64,000 nt of DNA, from contig CM069432.1 in NCBI GenBank assembly GCA_035610365.1, forward strand, positions 172,234,035 to 172,298,034, in the 5' to 3' direction. The position numbers were made by a program, and so were the translations under genes. The notes beneath the pieces are model-generated. The model did not search any database, was not told the DNA's origin, and saw only the letters and a list, made by a program, of their open reading frames with translations. Below are positions 14,041-26,095 of this stretch, one piece after another (position 1 is the stretch's first letter; every line of letters starts with the position of its first letter). Source of the stretch: Aquatica leii (Eukaryota; Arthropoda; Insecta; Coleoptera; Lampyridae).

Positions 14041-15030
14041 TAGCTCGGTCAAGTTAGCCCCTCACTTTTATTTTTTAAATAATACTCCAGTCTAATTGTG
14101 CTAATATTATTTTTAATTGTTGCTAATTCTAAATTAATAAAAAAATTAAAACATATCCGGGAGCTAACTTGATCGCTAACACCCCGTTTTTTTTTACTTT
14201 TTTACAATTTTGTTTGTTTATTTAATTGTGCTTGTTTTGTGCTCAATTGTGACGTTATTCTTTTTAATCGTGCTCAATTTTAAATTGTTAATAACATTTA
14301 AACAAATCCGGGAGCTAACTTACGCATCAACCCTCGTTTTCTATTTAATTTTTTTACAATATTTTTTGCTCATCTAAATGTGCTTGTTTTTGTGCTCAAT
14401 TTTACATTGTTGATAAAATTTAAACTAATCCAGAGCGTTGTTTCTTCAGTCAACGTCCAGAGGCTAACTTAACTATAGGCCCTCCGTTTTCTATTCAATT
14501 TTTTTACAATATTTTTTGTTCGTTTAATTCTGCTCGTTTTGTGTGAAATTAAGCTAATGTTAAATAAAAATAAATTGTTTCTTAAATTGACAAAAAATCG
14601 AGTTTTATTTACAAAAATTTTGAGGTAATAAACTTGTGTGGAGTAACTTGACCACCAGTTTCCGCAATTAGACAAGCCAAAAATACTGTAAAAAATTTGA
14701 ATAGAAAACAGGGGGCTGATGGCTAAGTTAGCGCCAGGATTTGTTTAAATTTTATTAACAATTTAAAATTGAACACAATTAAAAAGAATAACGGCACAAT
14801 TAAGCACAAAACAAGCACAATTAAATAAACAAACAAAATTGTAAAAAAGTTAAAAAAACAGGGGGGTTAGCGGTCAACTTAGCCCTAAGATTTGTTTTAA
14901 TTTTTTTATTAATTTAGAGTTAAGCACAATTAAAAATAATATTTGCACAATTTAGCACAAAACGAGCACAATTTATTAGATTGGAATATTATTTAAAAAA
15001 TGAAAGTGGGAGGCTAACTTGACCGAGCTA
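14041..15030. mobile_element. Modular foldback transposon flanked by TA
   Basis: The ends are inverted copies starting TAGCTCGGTCAAGTTAGCC. Each arm is itself made of imperfect tandem modules of roughly 120-150 bp: a GCTAACTT block, then a pyrimidine tract, a TTGTGCTTG block and an ATTTTAAATTGTTAATA block. There are about four modules on the left (14041 to about 14570) and about three on the right (about 14700-15030), separated by a short unique centre. Terminal TA dinucleotides could be a target duplication. There is no coding sequence, so it would be non-autonomous. The LINE starts directly at its right end. Confidence 0.7.
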
Positions 15031-15043
15031 TTATCTATTACTT

Positions 15044-16213
15044 ATGTATGCATTACCTGTGTGTTATAATTTCATGTTAAGCACTAAAAACTATGAATAC
15101 TGTTATAGATCTATATCTTTAAAAAGTGTTGTGTTTTTAATCATTTTAGTTTATAGACCTCCCAGTGCAGACTTTAACTTATTTTTAAGTGAATTTGAAT
15201 CTCTTTTAACAATTATAGTAAACCAACCTAATATTGTTATTGGTGGTGACTTTAATATTAATTGTTCATCAGAAACTGTTTATTCAAAAAAATTTTTAAA
15301 TATGATGGCATCGTATGGATTTTCTTTACATTTAAACAAAAATACTCGTTGCACATACAAGTCATCGTCACAGATTGACTTGATATTTACTAACGTAAAT
15401 AAAAGTTTCTTTAACATAAATACCGTCGAACCAGGTCTTAGTGATCATGCAGCTGTCATAATTGATATAAACTTAATCGCATTAACTACAAAAAGAAATT
15501 TCTATGAAACCAAATATAAACGTAATTATCAATTGGCAAACAAAGTTAATTTTCAAAATTCTTTATCTCATGAAACATGGAACAATATTTTAACCAGTGG
15601 CGGCGATGTTAATGTAATGTTTGATAACTTTTTTGATAGATTCATGTTTCATTTTAACCAGTCTTTTCCAATAATTAAAATTCGGTCAACTAGTAATAAA
15701 AACAAAACTTGGATAACGCCTTATTTAATTCAGGAAGGAGTACATTTAAAGTATTTATACAACCATCTAAAACACAATGGTAACTTAAATCTTAAACATG
15801 AATACAATGTATTAAAAAAACATCATAGTCGTAATATTAGAAACGCCAAATTATCGTTCAATAACAATATTATTTTCAAATCAGAAAACAAAATTAAAAC
15901 TGCTTGGAATGTAATAAAAAATACTAAAAATATACAAAATTGCTATCCCGCAAATATAATTGACTCTGATAATAATGAGTACACTGACAAAAATGCTATA
16001 CCCAATGTGTTTAATGATTACTTTATTAACGAAATAGAAAAGCTTAACTTAGATCAAAACTTTAACATTTCGAACACCTTTTTAAACTCAATAACAATGT
16101 TTCTAGGTCCTTTGACATTGTCTGAAGTGACTGAAATAATAAAAACGGTTAGTAATAAAAGTTCTTCTGGTATAGATGGCATAACCCTGCAATATATTAA
16201 AAGATGTTGTTGA
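15044..16213 (+). pseudogene. LINE ORF2, endonuclease part and start of RT
   Basis: This is the apurinic-type (EEP fold) endonuclease that nicks target DNA. VYRPPSADF, then IGGDFNI (catalytic Asp/Asn) and GLSDHAAVIIDI (catalytic His near the C-terminus of the fold) are all visible, with QIDLIFT between them. The first third of the usual endonuclease, including its Asn/Glu metal-binding residues, is absent, so the ATG at 15044 is not the original start. The last residues (SSSGIDGITLQYI) belong to the first RT block; the frame then breaks near 16197, and the following segment continues one frame over. A broken fragment of a retrotransposon polyprotein. Confidence 0.85.
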
Positions 16214-16229
16214 AGTTATTGCTATACCA

Positions 16230-17636
16230 ATGTGTGAAATTATAAATGCTTCATTTGTAGAAGGCAAATTTCCTGCTAGTTTAAAAGTAGCAAAAGTTAT
16301 TCCAATACATAAAAAGAACAACACTTCACTTATATCAAACTACCGTCCTATTTCTGTGTTGTCTGTGTTTTCAAAAGTTTTTGAAAAATCTTTTTTACAC
16401 CAACTAAACAATTTTTTAAATAAATTTAATATTATTGAAAAATCTCAATTTGGATTTCGTAAAGGATTGTCTACTACAAATGCTTTAACAAAAGCATTTG
16501 AAGTTATAACTGAAGCTTTAGAAAAGAAAAAAAAGGTAGCCAGCGTTAACTTTGACTTTTCAAAAGCATTTGACACAGTACATCATGATGTACTTTTTAA
16601 CAAGTTGTTCATGTATGGGATACGTGGTAAACCACTTGATTGGATTAAAAGTTATGTAAAAGGCAGATCTCAATGTGTTTGCTGGAATGGTATAATATCA
16701 GAAAATAAATGGCTTAAAAGGGGTGTACCTCAAGGAAGCATTTTGGGTCCTGTCCTTTTTATTATATACAGTAACGATTTGTGCAAAACATTAAAGGAAG
16801 TTGAAATCGTACAATATGCAGACGATTTATCTTGCATAATATCAGACACCGATATTAAAAATGTGTTAAATAGAATTGCTAATTGTAAACAATCTGTCAA
16901 AGTATGGGCACGAAATAATGCGTTGGCACTTAACTCGGATAAAACTAGCATCATACACCATACATTATCAAATCATCCTTACAATGAAATAGACGTAATA
17001 AGTACCAATAGCATCAAATTTTTGGGTACATACTTTGATCAGAAATTAACATTTGCACAGCATTGTGATTATGTAATCAAGTGCATTAATCAAACATGTT
17101 ACCTGATAATTAGATTAAGAAATTTTGTAACTGTGGATGTTTTAAAGCTCCTTTATTTTGGCTATGTACAGTCACGTCTGCAATACGGTATTATATGTTG
17201 GGGAAATTCGAGTAACGCGAAAAGAGTCTTTACGTTACAAAAAAGAATAATAAGAGCTATCTTGAAAAAACCTCGAACTACTTCATGCCGACCACTTTTT
17301 AAAAAACTTGGCATATTACCCTTGCCATCGCTTTATATTGTTCAATGTTTATTATATGCTAAACAAAATTATAACAATCTATTAAAAGTTACGGATGTTA
17401 ACAAGAGATACGATACTCGATTTAAAGAAATGAATTCACTTGCATTACCTCAGCATAGAACTGAATTGTATCACAATAATTTTGTGTACTTATCAATTAC
17501 ATTATACAATAATTTGCCACCTAACATTAAGACATATAATATTAAAAAATTCAAAAATGAAATTATTAAAATGCTATTGTATAACTGCTGTTATTCAATA
17601 ACTGAATTTGAAAAATTATGTAATAACCAAGGTTAA
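16230..17636 (+). pseudogene. LINE ORF2, reverse transcriptase part
   Basis: Continues ORF2 in a second frame. RT blocks appear in order: VIPIHKK, YRPISVLSVFSKVFEK, FGFRKGLST, VNFDFSKAFDTVHHD (first catalytic Asp), GVPQGSILGPVLF and QYADDLSCI (the YADD active site). The C-terminal thumb and tail region ends GILPLPSLYIV...LPPNIK..., as in many insect LINEs. 468 codons are open without a stop, so the insertion is not very old. Coding resumes in frame from about 16200; the ATG at 16230 is simply the first Met after the frameshift. Confidence 0.9.
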
Positions 17637-17698
17637 ATTGCTACAATACTTATGACTAGTCCTCATATCATAGCTGTATGATCTAAAGGCAATAAATG

Positions 17699-17699
<1 letters not shown>

Positions 17700-17752
<53 letters not shown>
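17700..17752 (+). repeat. (ATT)n microsatellite, LINE tail
   Basis: An uninterrupted ATT trinucleotide run directly follows the LINE 3' untranslated end and is best read as its 3' tail. Confidence 0.9.
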
Positions 17753-17753
<1 letters not shown>

Positions 17754-18121
17754 GTTTATATAAATCATAACAAATTATTTTATATCAAAAATAAGACATT
17801 TGTCAACTGGGTTAGACTAATTTTTTTTAAATGTCATACAGCCTTATGCATAGTCGCACAGTTAGTATGGTGTTAGTATGCTACTAGTTAGTAGGATTCT
17901 AGTATCCGCTAAAATATTGGTATGCATAGTTCCTTGTAATACGAACTTAGTATGGTACTAAGTAGTAAACTACTAATGTGACATTTAAAAAAAAATCATG
18001 TGACAACATCGCAAAACAACAGCTGTATTTACGTATTATGTCGGTAAGTGACTTTTTTGAAACTATTAACTAAAAGTAAGTGATGTATAAAATAATGATT
18101 ATTTTATTGTAGATTGAAAAA

Positions 18122-19165
18122 ATGAAGCGCGGAAGAACAATGAATTAGGATGAGCAAGAAAAAAAAACGTTGGTTGAAATTATTAGACCATATCTGCCTG
18201 TTCTGGAAGATAAAAGAAAATCAACATCTTGTAACAGGCAAAAAGAAGATTCATGGAAGAAAGTTCAATGCGAATTATTAAGCCATGGAGAATTACATTA
18301 TTTATTTTTGTGGACACTTGATTACAAAATTTTATTTAGGTTACAGCAGAGAACTTCCTCGAATTAAAGAGCGTTGGACGAAGTTAAAACTGCAATCAAA
18401 AAAAGCATTACCGAGCAAAGAATTGGACGAAAAACCACTGGTGGTGGTTCGCCACCTGAGTCACCTTTTGAAATGGATTTGATTGTGGCTGAAGCAGTTC
18501 CACATTTATATTTTGTTGATAACAGTGTGTTTGACAGTGACAATGTAAGTAACCTGTTAATTAAACTATACCAATTGATCTAGATCAACTACCAATATAA
18601 TTTTTACAATTGACTTTTTTAATTTGTAGAGTATAAAATTACAAGAGCAAACTGAGAAGTAAGAGAATACCGTAAGTTTTTATATAGCCAATTAAGTTTT
18701 AATAATTATTACTCATTCTTGTAGGTTGCAGTGTTTCAGCCACTAGACATTGCAGTTGATAAGGTAAGTTTAGTACATTGTCTGTTGAAGTATTCAATAT
18801 TAATTTTATAGCCAATTGTGCAAGACGAAGATGTTCCTCAAGTTCCACAGGTTTTTAAACCTCAAAGGTCTGGCAGTTCCTCTTCTAGTAATTCTGCCAT
18901 TGTGCAAGACAAACATTTAGTAAAGGGGTGTAAGGTATTTTACACACAGAATTAATCAATGTTATTTTTTCAGAGCAAAAGGGTAAACAAAAACCGTGTT
19001 ATGTCTGCATACGAACAAATGTTGGCATTAAACAATAAAAAATTTAATCAAGCAATACAACATGCAGAAGAACTCCATACACAAAAAATTAAAAATGAAC
19101 AGGAGCTGCATGATTTAAAAATGTTTTACAAGAAATTATTGTATGAAAAGAAATTAAAAGAATAA
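18122..19165 (+). pseudogene. Harbinger Myb/SANT-like DNA-binding protein
   Basis: In PIF/Harbinger elements this protein helps the transposase enter the nucleus and bind the ends. From the ATG at 18122 the frames show a Myb/SANT-like fold (TLVEIIRPYLPVLEDKRK, SWKKVQCE, RIKERWTKLKLQSKKA) and then the characteristic TGGGSPPESPFE motif. A coiled-coil-like Lys/Glu-rich C-terminus (18959-19165) ends YEKKLKE. Introns are suggested by GTAAGT at 18546, 18761 and nearby. Damage: an in-frame TAG nine codons in, and frame changes around 18290-18420. The Myb helices and TGGG motif are the main evidence. Confidence 0.75.
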
Positions 19166-19217
19166 AACTAAAGCACAACTTTTATTATAACTATTATAAA
19201 ATAATATCAGAAAAACA

Positions 19218-20310
19218 TCATCCATTGAAATGTTTATTTATGTAGTTTTGTCTAAAAGTGTTGCCTTGTATGTTAACTGCTTCCCTTAATGGTGCTATTG
19301 CTTGATTTTCTTCGTCATCGGAGTTGTCTGACATATCCTCGTTATTACTTAATTTCTCTTCAACATATATATTATATATTATTGATAAAGCAATTATAAC
19401 TGCTTTTGTAGTTTCTAAATCTACTTTAATTGTGTTGAAGAAGCATCGAAATTTATTTTTCATATATCCGAATAATCTTTCCACAACATTCCTAGTACGT
19501 ATATGTGCTCGATTGTATCTTTCTTCAGATGGAGTTGTCGGATTCAATACATGGGTTAATAAATAACGTGGTGAAGCATAGCCATTATCACCTAATAATA
19601 TTCCATTTATTTTGCCATTATCAAATTTAGCTTTTAAATTACATTCATTCCATATTCTCGAATCATGAACGCTGTCTCTCCAGCGAGCCACAATATCCAA
19701 AATTCTACATTTAGCATCACTCACTCTTTGTACATTTAATGAATAATGACCCTTTCTGTCCATGTAAAGTAAAGGATAATCGACAGTTGGACATTTTATT
19801 TTTACGTGCGTCCCATCAATGCAGCCGACTATATTAGGACAACCAGCAATTGCATAAAAGTCTTATTTTACTATATTTAATTGTGCTGGTGTTGGAAACT
19901 TTTTGTACTCATCACGATGATAAGATAACGCTACTGCTACATGTTTGATAATACGGCTTAATGCAGTTTGGTAAAAGCCATATTTCTCACTAATTTTATT
20001 TTGATCTGTCCCTTTAGCACAATATCGTATAAATGCCAAAACTTGAATTTCAGGAGATTATTTAAATAATTTAACTGGTGTCTTACAATGTTTATAATAT
20101 TTTGAGCAGTTGGCTTTTTTAACTTATAGAATTGACGAAATTGATCGTCACTATAGTACACCAAAGGGTTCATATGATCTACATACACTTTTGGTTCCTG
20201 TTGATATTAAGAACATCTTGGATCATTTGCGCTTTTTCAATTTCTTCATCAACACTTATAAGGTCTTCGATTGTTACAAAAACCTCTGCAAATTTGCAAT
20301 TTATATTACA
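19218..20310 (-). pseudogene. PIF/Harbinger DDE transposase (HARBI1-like)
   Basis: Catalyses cut-and-paste transposition in complex with the Myb-like partner. Read on the minus strand: a KKPTAQNIINIVRHQL N-terminal helix block, a helix-turn-helix-like segment (ISEKYGFYQTALSRIIKHV), then the DDE domain with catalytic Asp in CIDGTHVKI, Asp in LLGDNGYASP, and Glu in VVERLFGYMKNKF. The C-terminus is Asp/Glu-rich. The three catalytic residues are intact, but there is a frameshift near 20190 and two in-frame stops before the first catalytic Asp (near 20060 and 19866). The stop-free stretch from 19763 down to 19218 is 181 codons. Confidence 0.85.
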
Positions 20311-20661
20311 ATAAAACAACACTTTACTTACACTTTTATTTCTTACCAATTTTTAAATGAAGGTGCTTATCAAAAAAATCTTATTTTCGAATATAAGTAA
20401 TAATAATGGCAATACTGTTTTATACTAAGAAATAACATATAAACTAGTAACTGCAAATACAGCTGTCATATAAACATGAACACAACTGATTTTAAGGTTA
20501 AAATGATCTTAAACATGCATAAGAACGCTACTAAGGAATTTAGTATCCAACTAAGCATAGTTTCATTTTAAGTCGACTATGAATACAATTTTTCTTAGTT
20601 AGCAACTAATTCAGACTTAGTATTTTGTTAGTAGCTAACTTTCGAACTATGCATACAGCTG

Positions 20662-21874
20662 ATAATGTTTTATAGTATGGACGTACGGTCATCTTCCTTC
20701 ATTATTAGACATTAAAAAAAAAAAACAAAAAAACATGTCAGATAAGCTCCAGATTGGTAATTCAGCCGTTATTAGATTTACAAAAACAAACAATTACTAA
20801 CCATTTTTTTTTAAATTTTCTATGTATGTTTTAAGATTGCAATTTTGTAACATCAAATTCTAATAGTAATTATAATGTAAAAAAATATTGACATTTCGTA
20901 AAATTATTTTGAGACATTACTTATCTTACTCAAAAGTGTACAAGCTACCAGAAGTATCAACGATATTATCACCAAAAACCAATATTAATTAAAAATCAGA
21001 TTTTTCAGCAAGACCATTCTAGTTAGTAGAAAAATAAATAAGACAGTTTTATATATACATATATTCAAAAAACGTTTTTTATATAATTTTTCTAAGAATT
21101 GATAGCAAGAAATATTTTACGTACGTATATAATCGCGTCTTTTATTTATTAAAAAAAAACAACAAAGAAGAGAAATATTTTGATATTTACAAGGCTATCT
21201 ATTATGATTATTCTTGATTATCTTCATATGTAGTTAAAAGAAAGTAATACAATACGTAGTTCATAAGAAAATTTTTATCATTTGTCAACTTGCAGTTTTT
21301 ACAAATTAAAATTTTAGACGAAAAGCAAAGCTAACTGCCATCGTACTGATAATTGTTGAACTACATTTACAGATTTCATGCAAAGTTTTTGGTCATAGTG
21401 TATGGTTGGTTGTATTTTTATAGTTTATTTACATATTTACAACTTTTGAAGTAAGTTTTAGACAAACGACACCTGCAATGATTATAAATTATACAGCAAA
21501 TTATAGCTTAAACATTGCTATTGGGCGTGCGGTGTAAGATTTTACTGCAAATATGTGCAGTTAAAAGAATTTCACAATAAATGATATGACATGATTTTTC
21601 ACCATTTTCAAATTTTTCATTTTATGCAATGTTAAAAAAGCATTCCAAGTTCCTATATACCGCACGCCCTTCTCTGATTTTTTTACTACATTTTGATATA
21701 AAAAACGTCTAGATTCGTTCAATATTACGTTAGAAACTTACTCTAAACGAAAGTTGATGTTATTTTTTAGATGTAAACTGCCAGCTTAAGCCAGATCGAT
21801 ATCAATGATTTTCTAAATTTTGTTTACATTTTTTTTGTGGTGATTGAGTACTTATTGCATTGAGTTCTTATAAA
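20662..21874. other. AT-rich stretch, nothing recognised
   Basis: No coding, RNA or repeat boundary could be supported. Two stretches contain the similar words GGGCGTGCGGTGTAAG (near 21523) and CCGCACGCCC (near 21660) in opposite orientation, a possible weak inverted repeat. Confidence 0.4.
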
Positions 21875-22592
21875 AGGAGATAACATAAAGCATCTATTTT
21901 CTATGTGCAAAGTGGAACCACTGGGCGTGGCTTAGTCTACTATCAAGATGGAAACTTTGCCAGGCCCGGATGACTTAAAAATTAAAGCTTTAACATTAAT
22001 TGTAAAATTTTTCAAATCAACAATTTGTATGTTAATAAACAAAATTAAAATAAGTTATCAAATTACTTGAATTTATGCTTAGAAAAAAAGTGTAACTGAT
22101 ATAATTTCAGACGCATAATCATAATTCTAAAGTTCAAATACAGTAATTTCTTAAGAAAATTATTGAACTAGAGATTTGTGGATCTACGCAATTAGGAAAT
22201 TATCAATTTTATTAGTCTAAAGTAAGAAAATTTTTTTTAGATTATAGCTAATTTAGTAAAAAAAATTATGAAATTCGTTAATAATATGCAACATTTTAAA
22301 TGAAATATATTAAAAAACAGTAATCTAACATTTAAATTTTATTAAAATAGATTTTTAATAACCAAACTAAGAAATAGTTAATCGGGGTGTCAATGTATAA
22401 GTTTCTTTAATACTGTTCTGCTTATATTGTGTACATAGCTGTGAAATGTAATTTCCAAGAATACCTTCTTATTTACACTTTTTCTACTATTGCAACTACG
22501 TAAAACACACAAAACCATTATGCTTTAAATGTTATTAATTACAAACTAAAAAAACATATCAGGAAACATAAAAAATCACTATAAAACTTAGA
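21875..22592 (+). repeat. Third, diverged copy of the inverted-duplication repeat
   Basis: Matches the right arm of the large inverted duplication (about 35700-36190) in the same orientation: GAGATAACATAAAGCATCT at the start and CTTCTTATTTACACTTTTTC with AAACCATTATGC near the end. Between these it also matches left-arm sequence at 26870-27080 and 29206-29290 that the right arm lacks. It therefore shows the uninterrupted target of the Sailor-like insertion. Divergence is clearly greater than between the two arms. Confidence 0.75.
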
Positions 22593-24008
22593 AAAAAGGC
22601 TACTACTAACATTTGACATTAGAATGACACTAATGTATCATCAATATCGTGGTAGTGGTACCGTTTTAGAATACAAACCGCGGCCTCCCTATATTGTATT
22701 GTATGCTAAAAATTAAATTACTATCAAAACTGAAAGGGGCGTTACGTAACAATTCTTTTGCTGTCAAAAAGACACTACTCAGATCTTTAGCTTATTTGTT
22801 TTTGTTATGTTATTTGTGTACGTATCGTGGGTTTTAAAAACAATTGGCACTAATTTATGAAGTTACTTTCTTTCTACACTATTAATTATTAATTTCAAAA
22901 TGTTGGTCTTTGATTTTAATAATAAAGTATGTTAACAATTTGTTTGCTTTTTTTTGATGTTTATAACGTGATGATGCGGAAGTCGATCAAAGTTTGGACA
23001 TACTTTTTAGTCGTAACATGGTGATTATAATTATAATAGGTTTGATAACAAATATAAAAACCATTGTGTGTATTGCTTTGTAGAATGTAAATCTTATATT
23101 TTTCTACCGTGATTAGCCAACAACGAACGACCGCAGGTTGTTCTCATGCTATGGGACCCTTTATTTTTTATGTGTAATGGCGCAAGTTGCTTCCATGTTA
23201 TGGGACCTTGCACATTTCTGTGTTTTCTAGTCGCGGTAAGTTGCTTCCATGTTATGAGACCCTACATTTTCGTTTAATTGTTTTATGTCTAACTTTTATT
23301 GTTTGTATTACTAATTTTATATATACATATACATGTTTTGGCCTTACTTGTTGTTCCAAACTTTCAACTTTAGCTGGGTTGATTCGTAACAAGAACCCCA
23401 TTATAGCCGATTTTATAACACGTCTTCAGTTTAAAATTATGATGTTTGTGCACGTGTTTATGTGTTGGTATTTAAATTTGTGATCAGGTCTGTTTATTTG
23501 TCTAATTTACTGTAATTTGAGATGTCCTTGCTTTACGACGTGTGTTAATAGTGTTGATTACAAGCCGATTGCTTTATCAACCTAAATTACGTAATGATTT
23601 TGCATTAATATTCAGTTAAAGAGTTTATTTGCTCTGTTCTTCCCCTTCTACGGCGGGTCGCACCGAACAGGTGAAATTTCGGTCAAAATTTAATTTGAAT
23701 AAAAATTACGATTCATTTTCTTTAATTGTGTGTTTTATTTAACCTACTACAGCCTTCCCACATATCGAGAGTAAGCAGTGTATAACGAATTTAACACAAC
23801 GTAGGTAGAGGGAAGGGGGTAGCTAGACGATCACAGTCACAGCGAGATGTCGCTGCTTTTTGTTTGTTCGCGGGTTTTAATTTTCCAACGCGAGTGGGTT
23901 ACATCCAGTGTTGTAAAATATCTATATAAATTCATATAGATAAATTAATCTAGATTAATATTTTTTATCTATTTATACAATAAAAAAATATATAAGTTAA
24001 TGTATCTG
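22593..24008. other. Mixed intergenic DNA
   Basis: No gene recognised. 23640-23900 is GC-richer (CGGCGGGTCGCACC, then CAGCGAGATGTCGCTGC) with an AATAAA-like site between, perhaps old LTR or UTR material. A short tandem repeat inside is listed separately. Confidence 0.4.
23128..23275 (+). repeat. Three imperfect tandem repeats
   Basis: Three spaced copies of a unit with GCAAGTTGCTTCCATG and TTATGGGACC (near 23130, 23180 and 23235), period about 55-58 bp, with the first copy most diverged. Confidence 0.6.
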
Positions 24009-24441
24009 TATATATCTGTTTTTGTATCAAGTCTAGATCCGATTAAAATCATGACTACCCGAGATCCGCCACAAGGAAAAAATATAAGAATTTTTTTTGC
24101 CTTAATACGTTTATGTCAAGCAACAGAACCATTTTTTCTTTAGAGGGGAAAAGATTTTGCAAATTGATAAATCAGTTACAAAAGTAGATCCTTTAGAATA
24201 AGAGTTAAGTCAACGTATATGTTTGTTTATTTAGAGATACATGATTGAACGTGAGATCCAACAGCGTTGTCAACTTCTGGGATCTCACGTTGAACAGAAT
24301 TTAACTACAATAAGATACGAATAATGACGGCGCAATTTAATTCTATTAATAGACCTCTCATTATACAGAATCTGCTGTGTGACCTTGCAACAAGTTTCAG
24401 TTCAGTGTGATTATAATATTGTATTAAGTTACTTCCTATTA

Positions 24442-26095
24442 CCCAATCAGCAAGGAAACGTTTTTTTCATGTTTTAAAAACGTTACAACGTTTTAAAATA
24501 GTCGAAATAAAAAATGTTTTTCCAAAAAATATTTATGTTGCGTTTTAAAAATATTTCATTTAAACATTGATATTGAAATATTTTAAAAATGTTTTCTAAA
24601 ACATTTTTTAGTAACAAAAAAAAACGTTTTTACTTTATTAGAAATCATACTTTTGCTTGCTTTCACCTATACACTTGTTTCTTTTATATATTGTAACAAA
24701 AACACAATTATATGAAATTGTGTTACAAATTATTAATAGATACATATTAAACCTTTTCGTTTTTCTAAAAACTTTCTTGCAAATTTGAATTAAGTACTTA
24801 ATAATCGCGTTTGCGCAAAGTACCGGTACCTGCGTGAAAAGATGGCGATTTTGTATATTATAATTGCATTATATTTTAAGCTTCAAAGAATCAACAATTT
24901 CCATGGTATTACTCGCTATGCTGTCTAATGTATCGTTAGTGTATCAGTTTAATCGTTTTCTAATTTAAGTTCTAGTGAAACTCAAATAGATACTTTTAGT
25001 TTATATCAGCATTTATTATGGTACGTTTTTCTTTGTTTTTTTTGTTGCAAGAAATTTTGTATAATGTTATTTGTTACAGCAGTGGTACACTAAAACGTTC
25101 ATTCTATGTACTTTATGATTTCCATTCTTCGTGATGTTTTAAGGTTATCAAATTGATACGATGTTAGCCAAATGGGAGATTTGAACGTGCTCAATAACCA
25201 ATTAATCTTGGTATGTAATTTTTTCAGTATTGTTTTGTGTACAAAGTTTCAAAATCTTGGATTGTTAGTTCTGGTTTTCGTTTTTACACAAAGAGGTAGT
25301 GAAAAGTTTTCTTATTTTATAGATAATATTCTTCGGTGTGAAGGAACGGCAACAATAAAATCAACCTTTATTGTTCAGGCCTTAACAGATAAAGGTTGTT
25401 TCTATTGTTGTCGTTTTTCCACTCTGAAGGATCCTATTCATTAAATAGAAAAACTTTTAATTAATTGGAAACTTTTGAGAGGATTATTATAATTATTTCA
25501 ATTAATATAAAGTAATTACATGAATAATGTTTGTTTTACTTTTATGTTAATGTGTTAATTTTTGTTGTAGGCATCAAATGCGTTTACAGCCACATCATAG
25601 AAAAGCCACATGAAACTGACTACACGAAGATTGTATTATTTATCTTTTGTAAGCATTTTAGAGCTGGTTCTATAATAATGGTATAAATGTCAGTTAAGTT
25701 ATACTTAATTTGATTGTAAAATGCTGTCGTTATTAGCTAGTATAAATAAAACTAACAGCCAAATATGTCAGTATTTTAAAATTAAAACAAGTATAACTAA
25801 ACTTACATTTATACCATGATTATAGAACTGCTCTTAAGTATATTGCAATATTTAAAAAAAAAACGTTGATTATACATTTTTTATACATTAATGTAACATT
25901 TGTAAAATATTATAAATATATATAAATAATATTATAAATAATGTTTTTTAAACATTTTTAGAATGTTTTTCTCACATTGACTTTGCAACGTAATTCTGGC
26001 CATTAAGACGTTTTTGCAATGTTTTTAAAAATGTAAATATATCTTTTGTAAAACGTTGAAAAAAACATTTCAAAAATGTTTCCTTGTAGATTGGG
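24442..26095. mobile_element. 1.65 kb TA-flanked transposon, non-autonomous
   Basis: The partner arm near 36515 gives the empty site, so both ends are precise: the element runs between two TA dinucleotides (24440-24441 and 26096-26097). Terminal inverted repeats begin CCCAATC, followed by CAAGGAAAC. Subterminal regions repeat AACGTTTTAAAA-like words. The longest frame, 25172-25444 on +, is not recognised. An internal inverted pair lies at about 25336-25373 and 25391-25424. TA duplication suggests the Tc1/mariner superfamily, but the terminal sequence does not tell me which family. Confidence 0.8.
25661..25833. mobile_element. Nested MITE-like inverted repeat
   Basis: Arms of about 44 bp (25661-25705 and 25790-25833) are inverted copies starting GAGC and containing TTCTATAATCATGGTATAAA-type sequence, separated by about 85 bp. 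Likely a small element inserted in the larger one, though it could be part of its original structure. Confidence 0.6.

Larger units (their letters stand above)
15031..17752 (+). mobile_element. Non-LTR retrotransposon (LINE), 5'-truncated
   Basis: The element holds the distal endonuclease and complete reverse transcriptase of a CR1/Jockey-group-like LINE and ends in an (ATT)n tail at about 17700-17752, preceded by GCAATAAATG. The 5' part, including the start of the endonuclease, is missing, the usual outcome of incomplete target-primed reverse transcription. One frameshift separates the two coding segments. The assignment to CR1/Jockey-like clades rests on the general look of the RT motifs and could be refined by a tree. 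Confidence 0.9.
17839..20661. mobile_element. PIF/Harbinger DNA transposon, inactivated
   Basis: The ends are inverted repeats sharing TATGCATAGT (17845-17854 and 20646-20655), extending outward to CAGC. The element is bounded by ATA on both sides (17836-17838 and 20662-20664), the 3 bp target duplication expected for PIF/Harbinger. Subterminal regions repeat TTAGTAT/ACTAAG motifs many times. Inside are the two genes typical of the superfamily in tail-to-tail arrangement: a Myb/SANT-like gene on + and a DDE transposase on -. Both carry disabling mutations. Confidence 0.85.
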
